DNA of 64,000 bases from a bacterium (lineage in GTDB: Bacteria; JAJVIF01), in NCBI GenBank assembly GCA_022072165.1, contig JAJVIF010000001.1, positions 1,816,575-1,880,574 on the forward strand, written 5' to 3'. Under the pieces are notes generated by a model. It was not told where the DNA came from. It saw only the letters and a list, made by a program, of their open reading frames with translations, and did not search any database. The translations under genes and the position numbers were made by a program. Shown here one piece after another: positions 44,151 through 52,207 of this stretch; the stretch's first letter is position 1; each line of letters opens with the position of its first letter.

Positions 44151-44645
44151 ATGACTTCCCCCAGCACCACCACAATTCCGGTCGTACGCCGTCTTCGCCC
44201 GGATGATCTGGACGCGGTGATCGCCCTCGACGCCAAAGTCACGGGTCGTCGACGTGAGGAGTTCTTTCGGCAAAAGCTCCGCGCTGCACTGGCCGAGACG
44301 GGCATCGAGGTTTCTCTCGCCGCGGAATCCGATGGACTTTTCACCGGATTCCTGCTGGCCCGGGTCTACTACGGCGAATTTGGACTGCTGGAAAAGGTGG
44401 CAGTGCTTGACACCATCGGCGTCCATCCCGATTTCCGGCATCAGGGGGTCGGTCATGCGCTGATGCGGCAGCTCTATGCCAATCTGGCGGCGTTGGGGAT
44501 CCCGCAACTCCAGACGGAAGTTGGGTGGTCGGACATCGGGCTCATGTCGTTCTTCCAGCAGGAGGGATTCGCCCCAGCCCCGCGCTTTTGCCTGGACCGT
44601 CTTATCGATCCCACGAAGCTGGAGCAAATGCGCGACGATCTTTGA
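44151..44645 (+). CDS. GNAT-family N-acetyltransferase
   Basis: 164 aa. GNAT fold: RRLRPDDLDAVIALDAKVTG at the start, the core strand VAVLDTIGVHPDFRHQGVGH with the acetyl-CoA loop (Q/RxxGxG/A as RHQGVG), then ALMRQLYANLAALGIPQLQT and FFQQEGFAPAPRF. Last gene of the benzoyl-CoA operon, 21 bases after the SDR. Acetyltransferases are found beside aromatic-degradation clusters in other bacteria and may modify CoA ligases. A protein-acetylation role here is a guess. It converges on the STAND gene. Confidence 0.8.
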   Translation: MTSPSTTTIPVVRRLRPDDLDAVIALDAKVTGRRREEFFRQKLRAALAETGIEVSLAAESDGLFTGFLLARVYYGEFGLLEKVAVLDTIGVHPDFRHQGVGHALMRQLYANLAALGIPQLQTEVGWSDIGLMSFFQQEGFAPAPRFCLDRLIDPTKLEQMRDDL

Positions 44646-44669
44646 GCGTGCTCAGCCGCAGTCGTGGAG

Positions 44670-47190
44670 CTAGCTCTGCTCCAGCGTTGCACGGATTTCT
44701 GCCATCAGGGTCCGATCCATCGTCGTTTCAGGATGATCCTCCCCCAGGACCCGTACTTTTGCAGGCAACGAAACTTCCAGAATCGCCAGCGCGCTGCCGG
44801 AGTCCCCTAGCGCATGGAGGACCGATGCCAGACTGTAAAGACTCCGCAATGTCGATGGATGCTCCTCGCCCAGCACTCGTCGCTGGACACTCAACACCTG
44901 TTCGTAATGCTCCCGTGCCGCCTCATACGCCTGCTGGCCGTAGTAGACACTTGCGAGGTTACTCCGGCTGTTGAGCGTCCCGGGATGCTCAGCGCCCAGC
45001 ACATGGGTACGTCGCGACACCACGTCTTCATACGCTGCCTGTGATGCTTCCCAGGCCCCCTGACGTTTGAGCACGAGGGCCAGATTGTGGTGCAGCACCA
45101 GGGTTTCCGGATGGTCCTCACCCAGGGCGGATGTGAACGCTGCTGCGAGCTCTCCAAAGATGGCTCCGGCAGTTTCAAGATCCCCCAGATTCAGACTGAG
45201 CACACCGAGGGTGTTACGGGCCTGCAGCGACTCCCGGTGGGTCGCGCCATGCTCGGCGATCCGGCTGCGAAAAACGTCCTCTGCCAGCGGCAGCGCATCG
45301 GCATGTTTCCCCTGACGCAACAGCGTAATGGCGAGGGCGTGTTCGGCATCGGTCGTGATGGAGTGGGTCGCCCCCAGGGTCGCGCTGGCCAGGGCGAGGG
45401 CTTCCCTGAGTTGCGCTTCCGCCGCGACCGGCTCGCCTGCTGCCTGTGCTGCCTGGCCAGTCCGCACTTGTGTGCGCAACACTTCGGCATCCTCGGGTGA
45501 AGCCGTGGCCTGACGGTCCTGTAGCAGCGACTGCCAGAGCTGATAGCTCTCCCGGACTCGCCCCAGTCGCCCCCACAGATCAGCCTGCAGCTCCCGCAAA
45601 GCCAGCGTCCCGGATGCGGTCGGGCCGTGCACGGCTTCCACAAGAGCCACTGCCCGCTCCGCATTCGACTGGGCGGCACTGTACTGCCCCTGAGCTACCC
45701 GGAGCTGTGTCAGCCAGTGGAGCAACACCAGCTGATCCGTCGCTGCCAGTCCCGGTCGCCCCGACAGCACTTCGGCATGTGGTGCAAGCACATTGCTGGC
45801 TGCCCAATGGGCAGGCTGCTCCGGCGGCAGGGTGTCGAGGACCTGCCGCAGCGCAGCGACAGCGAAGGGCAGGGTGTCGCTCGCCTCCGGCAGCCGTCGC
45901 AGGAAGTCAGCGAACAGTGGCTGGAGGCGACCAAAGACCTGTCCTGCACCACCGGTGACGATCGAACGGGCGACCAGCGCAACCCGGTTCCGGGGACCCG
46001 CCATATCTGTCCCCACGGCATCAATCAGTCGGGTTGGGAGATCGGCCTCCGCAAAATACGAGAGCGTACCCGCCAATTGACGGGCCCCATCGGGGAGCTT
46101 GTCGAGACTCGCAAGGAAGGTCGCTCCCAGCCCCCGAAGCGCCCCGGTCGGCATCAGTTCTTCAACAATGCTGATCGCTTCATCGAGGACCGGCGCGACC
46201 CCAGCGGTGCGCTGACTCTCCAGAAAGGCCGCCGGGGTCAGCACCTGGGTGGCGAAACAGCGATTGAGCAGCTCCAGGGCCAGGGGCCAGTCCCCGACAG
46301 TCGCAGCGACCCCGTTCCAGTCTTCGGCGGTCGCGCTCTCTTCAGGCAGCTCATCCTGCAGACAGCGGATTGCTTCCGGACGATCGAGGCGACCGACTTC
46401 CAGATTGATGAGGAGCGGCATCTGTCGCGACCGGCTGGTGATGATGGTCGCGATATGCGCCGACCCGGCCGGACACCAGTCCGGGGCGGTGAGTCCTGGG
46501 GTCCCTGGGACAGGCTCCGGCAACTGGTCGATGACCCAGAGCAGACATTGCTGGGTGAAACGACGTTCCAGTTCTTCCCGCAGTCGGGACTCCAGCGAGA
46601 TGCCCGCGGCGTGCATATCGGCCAGCGATGGCACCCGCTCTTCCAGTCGTTGCAGGATGGCGTAGAGCTGCTGCTCCCGGGTCGCAGGCTGCGAGGCATC
46701 GACCCACACGACGCCTCCTGGGAAAAACTCCTCGGCATAACGCCAGACAAACTCCAGCGCGAGGCGCGACTTCCCGCTCCCCGGCGCGCCGACCAGGGCG
46801 ACCGACTGCTGCCCCTCCACGGAGACCAGCCGACGCAGCATGTCCGCGAGCATCCGGGCCCGGCCATAAAACTCCGCCCGGGGCATCGACGGGACGCCGA
46901 CCATGGGGCGGTCGTCCAGAGGACGCCGACGCATGGGCATGATGGCGACATCCCGCATCTGCTCCCGCAGCTCGCTGGTGCGGCCTTCGCCCAGCAAGTC
47001 ACGCATCGGCTGCGTGACCGGTCGCTGCAGACGCTGTCTGACCAGCCGCTCGATGGTCTCGATTTCAGTGGCCTGGGGCCAGTGGATCGAAGAGAGATCC
47101 GGGGGGAGCCACCGTACGACCTCCCGGTGGCGCGACGGGTCCGCTGGCAGCACGATCACCAGGTGCTCGATGCCGCGACGCTCGCCGGGG
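44670..47190 (-). CDS. STAND ATPase with TPR repeats (main part of a frameshifted TIR-STAND-TPR protein)
   Basis: This frame carries everything after the N-terminal half of a TIR domain. It first completes the TIR (GIEHLVIVLPADPSRHREVV). After a linker comes an NB-ARC/STAND nucleotide-binding module with Walker A VALVGAPGSGKSRLALEFVW and Walker B-like CLLWVIDQLPEPV, then helical sensor regions. From about the middle onward there are kinesin-light-chain-like TPR units (LGEDHPETLVLHHNLALVLK, LGAEHPGTLNSRSNLASVYY, LGEEHPSTLRSLYSLASVLH). TPR is the likely sensor, STAND the switch, TIR the NAD-cleaving or signalling effector. The frame starts only at the indel near 47187-47191; an upstream start at 47330 belongs to a different frame of the TIR. 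Confidence 0.7.
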
Positions 47191-47451
47191 GAAAAGCCGC
47201 AGTGGTTCAGTCGCAATCGCCCATTCAATCTGACAAAAGGGGCTCCACCAGTACTCCGGATCCAGAAAGCAGACCACGACCGATGACGCCATTTCCGCTT
47301 CGAAGAGAGCTGCCGGAAAGGCCTCGCCATGCAGCAGGACCGTCCGATCCAGGAAGGCGAGGTCGGGGCCGAGCCGCTGATACACCTCTTCCACCTGCGG
47401 GGTGTCGCCCCGCCGGCAGTACGAGATGAAGATGGGCTGGCTGGTATCCAT
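47065..47451 (-). CDS. TIR-domain N-terminal fragment (frameshifted from the STAND gene)
   Basis: From ATG 47451 (TTG 47454 also possible). It opens with the TIR box QPIFISYCRRGDTPQVEEVY and continues FLDRTVLLHGEAFPAALFEA to SSVVVCFLDPEYWWSPFCQI and EWAIATEPLRLFP, then passes into nonsense and stops at 47065. Removing one C from the C5 run (G5 at 47187-47191 on the plus strand) joins LFP to GERRGIEHLVIVLP in the main frame, giving one 926-aa protein. Either a real inactivating or phase-variable change, or a homopolymer error. Confidence 0.65.
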   Translation of the reverse strand: MDTSQPIFISYCRRGDTPQVEEVYQRLGPDLAFLDRTVLLHGEAFPAALFEAEMASSVVVCFLDPEYWWSPFCQIEWAIATEPLRLFPRRASRHRAPGDRAASGPVAPPGGRTVAPPGSLFDPLAPGH

Positions 47452-47495
47452 CAAAGCAAGGTACCAAGGGCATTTGCAGGGCTCCGCCGCCGGAA

Positions 47496-49210
47496 CTACC
47501 AGGTCCCGTCGGGCTTGTAGACCACCAGGAAGGCTTCGGTCGAACCAGCCCCCGGCGACTTGGGCAGGATCCGTCCCAGCGACTGATTGACTACTACATT
47601 GCTTGTAGTTTCCCCGACTGAGATGACCCAGCCATCAGCATCTGCCACGACGCCACCCATGACTGTTGTAGCTCCAGCCACAGAGATCAGCTGCTCCCAG
47701 GCGGGTGCTCCGGACGATCGCTCGTACGCAATGACATAGCCATCCCAGATACCTGTTGGATTGCGCAGGCCGGAGCCAAAGTTGGTGCTGCTGTCGAATC
47801 GTCCAGAGACATAGATCTTGTCGGCCGTGGGGCTGACATCAAGGTCGATGAAGCCACTGGCCGAAGTGTTCGCCACAGCTCCAGGAAACGTCCGCTGGAA
47901 AACGTTGGTAAAGGTTGGTGTGACCGCGATGAGGAACGGAGTCAGCTCTCCCAGAACTCCAGCACCGATGCCGGTCACAGAAGCCCCATCGAACGAGCCG
48001 GTGATCCAGATCTCTGGTACTCCACCATTGATGCCTCCGGCGGCACTGTCCACGACCAGCGCATGAGGGTAGATGTTCCCGACCACAGGGTAGTCACGAC
48101 CCAGAGTCGGGGTGCCCAGCACATTGATCTGCCCCAGGAACATGTGCAGGCGCGAAATGGGCGCCGTGTACGGCGATCCCCCGCATGGCGATCCCCCATT
48201 ACACCAGTCCACTTCTCTGGTGTACGCCCCAACAAAGTGCGTGACACCGGCGGTATCCACATCCAGTGCAAAGACGAGTTGCTCACCCGGACTGCCGAAG
48301 ACGGCGCTGTCGTTGATGATCCGATCCGTGATGTAAGTGCCGTTCGTCGTGTTGATGCGTGTGATGAATCCGTCCCACCCGGTAACAGGGGTTGAAGTCC
48401 TGACTCCCCCTCCGAAGTTGACACTGCCGAGAAATCCACCAGCCAGCAGCAGGTGTTCACCTTCGACTGGTCGCATGAGCGTGGCATCTTTTAGCAGGAC
48501 GCGCCCCGATGGTGCAGTCACAACATAGGCATCGCCCCAGATGTTCTGCCCTGTGAAACCATTCAGTTTGAGGGCAAAAGCGTTTTCATCTGTGGGGTGA
48601 TCATGACTGGTGCCACCATTGTTGAAAGTTGTCGTGCCGACAAACATTCCGGCAATCAGAACATTCTCCTGACTGTCGATCTGGACCTCGGTCACCATGA
48701 TGAACGCACCCTGGCTTGCTGCTGGGCATCGGAGCTGCAGAGTTCCGAGGCTGAGTACTCCCGTGAACGTGCCTCCGATGTACATGTTTGACTGGCTGTC
48801 GATCGCCAGGGTTTGCATCGAGACATTGAACCTCGACGCAACATTGCTGGTACCACCCTCCTGCATATCAAAGTTTGTCGCGAAGCCCGACCCCTCCTCA
48901 CCCGCATTCAGACGGAACGTGAACGACCCCGGGGTCCCTGGACTCGCTACGCCATCGTCGCGATACTCATAGGGCACGGTCCGGGTTTCCGGAACGTTCG
49001 TCAGGTTGTCATACGCGATGGGACAATCGAAAAAGACGATCGGTGTGCCATTGACCCGTTGCCAGCCTTCCCCGGTGTCGCCAAAGTCCCCGTCATTGTT
49101 CCAGTTGAACCGTACTTCCACCTGCCGATCAGGGGCCGAGGCCGGTACCGCAAAATGCCGGGGCGCAGCGATCCGACGACCCCTGGCTGGATCCAGCGCA
49201 ACGAGTCTGG
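47496..49210 (-). CDS. beta-propeller C-terminal part of a frameshifted lipoprotein
   Basis: This frame holds the second half of the lipoprotein whose start is at 51070. It continues from PRLVALDPARGRRIAAPRHF through a Trp-rich Ig-like strand (QVEVRFNWNNDGDFGDTGEG) into SBBP-type beta-propeller repeats: TLAIDSQSNMYIGGTFTGVL, VQIDSQENVLIAGMFVGTTT, VDTAGVTHFVGAYTREVDWC and similar, ending KPDGTW. The shift into this frame occurs near 49205-49220 (GGGATTTC on the plus strand). The first internal Met of the frame is at 49121, so without repair this part would have no leader. Confidence 0.6.
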
Positions 49211-51070
49211 GATTTCAAGGAAGAGCGTTTCGCCGGTGGTGGGGTTGTAAGTCCCACTCGGCGGATCAACCTGGTAGGAGAACTGTTTGGTGGCTGTTCC
49301 CTGCGGTGTATCGACCCGGACTGACCCCTCGTAAATCCCAGGTGTCCCGGGGTACTCCACAGTCGGGGCGATCTGGTTGGGGCTGCCGCCGCCCGAAATG
49401 ATGGGGGCCCCGGCACCAAAGTTCCAGACATAGTTCAGCGGGCTTGGCGGCACGTTCAGTGCCCCGACTTCCCAGGTATCGGTTCCAAACGTCTCGCCCC
49501 CGTCATCACAGGGCGAGGAATAGATTGAGGGCTCACCAAAGTTGGGTGTCGGCGGGACCGTGACCTCGATCTTCACAATCTGGTAGGTCGATTCCAGCGC
49601 TGCCGGACCCGGCTGCGGCGGACTGGTCGGCTGTAGCCCGAAGTGGTAGCCGCTGTCGGCATCATTCCGCTGCTCGTTGTCAGTCACCTGCACCAGCCCG
49701 TAGTAACTCCCGGGCACCAGAGTCGATCCGGCAGCATAGCCATCGATGATCTGGTACTTCAGTTCGCTCCCGGGCAGGCCATAGCGCTCCCCGGTATAAA
49801 TCGCTTCCTGTCCGAGCTGCTGCTGGGTGCCTCCAACCTTCGTGAACTCGGTGTTGGTGAAGAGTCCTGCGGGGACCGAGAACTCTACCCGGGGCATCGT
49901 GGTTTCGGTGAAATTACCTGCCAGTGCGATTTTCCCGACATTACTCTCAGTCCCCAGGGTCGCTCCATCCGCGACGGTTCCGGTGGCGAGCCGGTCCCAG
50001 TCCCGCAGTTCCACTTCCTTGGCATCGCAGCGATCCGTCAGCGTCACGACCTGTAACGGCGCAGGCTCGCTGATCTTCGCGATGTCCAGCGCAGCGTGCG
50101 GCAGCCGGTAGGCGAAATCGAGGGCAGTCCCGCCAGCCCGGGGAAGCCGATTGGACTTGCGAGTGGTCGCCGATGGTGGACTCCCTGGCCCCCGGGGGTC
50201 GCTGTACTGAATCACCAGCGCTGCTTTCAGCGAGTAGTTTCCACTATTAGCCGCGATCGCTGCAGCCGAGAGCGTGAATGTGTTCCGAATCTGTTGCCCC
50301 TGATGGACATAGTCGAACCCGGTCCACCCGTTGTTCACGCCGCCGGGTCCGGCGATGTTGCTTTGATCCCAGCCCCGGCCATTGAGGTTGTAGTTCCCCA
50401 TCGGATTGCCACCGTTGGAGATCCCGATACGGTTGTCCTTCAGCTCATCAGCGAGCAACACATAGGGAAACGTATTCGCATTGGGGATCGGAGTGGCCAG
50501 GAGTCCGCCCGCCTTGATGTAGCCATCGCTCTCCACGACCACTGTCGGATCCAGCGTGACGCTGCCACCGAAGAACGACTGCACCTGCCCATGCACCAGC
50601 AGGAGGAGACGCCCGGTGTACCCCAGGTCAGCCCGGTTTGTGAAGCCATTGGGAGTGCCATTCAGGTCCGATGGTGCGGGAAAGGGATGCGCGTGCGTGA
50701 ACTCCACTGCCAGGTCGCCCGTTGCGGTCCGGGCCAACCCCACAATCTGCAGCGAGTTCTGATTCGTAAAGGGCGCGATATCGAGATCGAACAACTCTCC
50801 CTGGGCGGTCGTCCGGAAGGGGAGCGGTGTCGCGCTCCCCAGCATCGCGACCCCATCGAGCGCGACATCGAAAAGGGCCACGATCGCTTCCTTGCCCTGC
50901 GACAGCCGGGTTTCGGGGGCCGCAATCACCAGCTCACCATGACCCGCGCCAGGTGTCATGGGTCCACCCTGGCCGCAACCCGCCAGCAGCGCCAGTCCCA
51001 GGATCAGACCCAAAGCGATAGGCTGCGTCCTGAGATGGCGAAGTGACTGACGATTGTTACGTCCCGTCAT
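49001..51070 (-). CDS. lipoprotein with shared N-terminal module and PKD domain (frameshifted)
   Basis: From ATG 51070 (the TTG at 51100 would precede a less natural signal). Lipobox LALLAGC. The shared module follows: ELFDLDIAPFTNQNSLQIVG, a THAHPFPAP HPF motif, LGYTGRLLLLVHGQVQSFFG, and NGWTGFDYVHQGQQIRNTFT, closely matching the lipoprotein at 54881. A PKD-like domain (NYVWNFGAGAPIISGGGSPN) leads to the point near 49205-49220 where a missing base sends the frame to a spurious stop at 49001. Adding one base restores a 1,191-aa protein ending at 47496. Surface or periplasmic. Confidence 0.65.
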   Translation of the reverse strand: MTGRNNRQSLRHLRTQPIALGLILGLALLAGCGQGGPMTPGAGHGELVIAAPETRLSQGKEAIVALFDVALDGVAMLGSATPLPFRTTAQGELFDLDIAPFTNQNSLQIVGLARTATGDLAVEFTHAHPFPAPSDLNGTPNGFTNRADLGYTGRLLLLVHGQVQSFFGGSVTLDPTVVVESDGYIKAGGLLATPIPNANTFPYVLLADELKDNRIGISNGGNPMGNYNLNGRGWDQSNIAGPGGVNNGWTGFDYVHQGQQIRNTFTLSAAAIAANSGNYSLKAALVIQYSDPRGPGSPPSATTRKSNRLPRAGGTALDFAYRLPHAALDIAKISEPAPLQVVTLTDRCDAKEVELRDWDRLATGTVADGATLGTESNVGKIALAGNFTETTMPRVEFSVPAGLFTNTEFTKVGGTQQQLGQEAIYTGERYGLPGSELKYQIIDGYAAGSTLVPGSYYGLVQVTDNEQRNDADSGYHFGLQPTSPPQPGPAALESTYQIVKIEVTVPPTPNFGEPSIYSSPCDDGGETFGTDTWEVGALNVPPSPLNYVWNFGAGAPIISGGGSPNQIAPTVEYPGTPGIYEGSVRVDTPQGTATKQFSYQVDPPSGTYNPTTGETLFLEIPDSLRWIQPGVVGSLRPGILRYRPRPLIGRWKYGSTGTMTGTLATPGKAGNGSMAHRSSFSIVPSRMTT

Positions 51071-51129
51071 AAGTGCGGATATGTGAAACACCCCGGGCAA
51101 GATGGAGGGCTCGACGTAGTGAGGCTCCC

Positions 51130-51135
51130 AGTATA
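51130..51135 (-). promoter_or_regulatory. possible -10 box of the lipoprotein gene
   Basis: TATACT on the minus strand, 60 bases before the ATG at 51070, inside an AT-rich 60-bp patch (about 51135-51190). No convincing -35 hexamer at the right distance. Confidence 0.3.
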
Positions 51136-51193
51136 GCGCGCAGCATTAAAACTAGCTATTGAAGGTTTCGAAATTGACACAAAGTTAATGCTA

Positions 51194-52207
51194 TCACCGA
51201 CCCAGCAGCCCCAGAACTTCCCGTCGCACTCCCTCGACTTCCACCGCGCTCTGCGGTCTCTCCAGCACTGGCAGACAGGCTTCCCGCAGCGACTGCTCGT
51301 TTTGCCACGCGCGACGGATCCCTCGCAGCATCGCGATTCGCTCCCGTGGCGACGCCACCTCGCCGTTGAGTCCCGAGGCGAGTGTCACCAGCATCGGGTC
51401 GCGCTGGTCGGCTGACAGCAGGCAACGCGCGATGTCCAGCTCCAGCCAGAGCGCCTCGCCAATGCTCAGGTTTCGGGAGGTCATCACCTCCGGGACATCG
51501 GGGAGCGAGGGAGCAGCCCTCAGGAGCCCCCAGAGGGCTTCCTGTGCAGGTGCCCTGACGCTGAAAAGGGGATCGGACAACAACGGACGCAACACTTCCA
51601 CACCCGCGCCCTCCCCGATACGCCCCAACGCCACCGCGCCGGAGCGTCGGACCCGTTCATCATCATGGTCGAGCAGCGCGGCGATCTGCGGCACCAGATG
51701 TGCGATACCAGCACCGCGACGCCCGATGGCATCCAGCAATGACGGCAGCACCTGGACATCGCCCTCCAGAGTGAGTCGTGCTTCCAGGGCTGGCAACACG
51801 GCTGCATCGTCCAGCTCACCCAGGCTGGTGAGAATGCGCTGACGCATCACCGGATCGGGATCCCCAAGATGGGGGAGGAGATACGGCACCGCAGGGACGC
51901 CGATACCACGGATGATTTCCTCAAGCGTCACGCGATGTCGCACGTTGGTGGAGGCATACCAGGTCGGGACCAGTGATGCCAGGACGGCCGGTCCCAGTGC
52001 GATGAGTCGGGCTTTCGCATCATCTTTCACGGCTTCGTAGGGGGGGAGCCAGGACCCGCACTGCACGAAAAGCCGGTCGTAGTACGCCTCCGCACTCTCC
52101 CCCGCCAGCTGCTCCAGCCCTACGACCACATCATTCCCCGGACGCGCTTCCAGCGGCGCGATGCCGACCACGACCAGCAGCCACAGGATGACAAGGGCGC
52201 GTGGCAT
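51194..52207 (-). CDS. exported HEAT-repeat protein
   Basis: 337 aa with a signal peptide (ALVILWLLVVVGIAPLEA). HEAT-like helical pairs begin near residue 75 and repeat every 30-35 residues: VPAVPYLLPHLGDPDPVMRQ, LVPQIAALLDHDDERVRRSG, LRPLLSDPLFSVRAPAQEAL. Such arrays bind proteins. The ATG shares its bases with the stop of the preceding gene (52207), so the two are translationally coupled and probably work together outside the cytoplasm. No enzymatic motif. Function unknown. Confidence 0.7.
   Translation of the reverse strand: MPRALVILWLLVVVGIAPLEARPGNDVVVGLEQLAGESAEAYYDRLFVQCGSWLPPYEAVKDDAKARLIALGPAVLASLVPTWYASTNVRHRVTLEEIIRGIGVPAVPYLLPHLGDPDPVMRQRILTSLGELDDAAVLPALEARLTLEGDVQVLPSLLDAIGRRGAGIAHLVPQIAALLDHDDERVRRSGAVALGRIGEGAGVEVLRPLLSDPLFSVRAPAQEALWGLLRAAPSLPDVPEVMTSRNLSIGEALWLELDIARCLLSADQRDPMLVTLASGLNGEVASPRERIAMLRGIRRAWQNEQSLREACLPVLERPQSAVEVEGVRREVLGLLGR

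Noticed and set aside
45627-47429. 600-codon ORF on the plus strand
   Set aside because: Antisense shadow of the TIR-STAND-TPR gene. The sense frame has Walker and TPR motifs.
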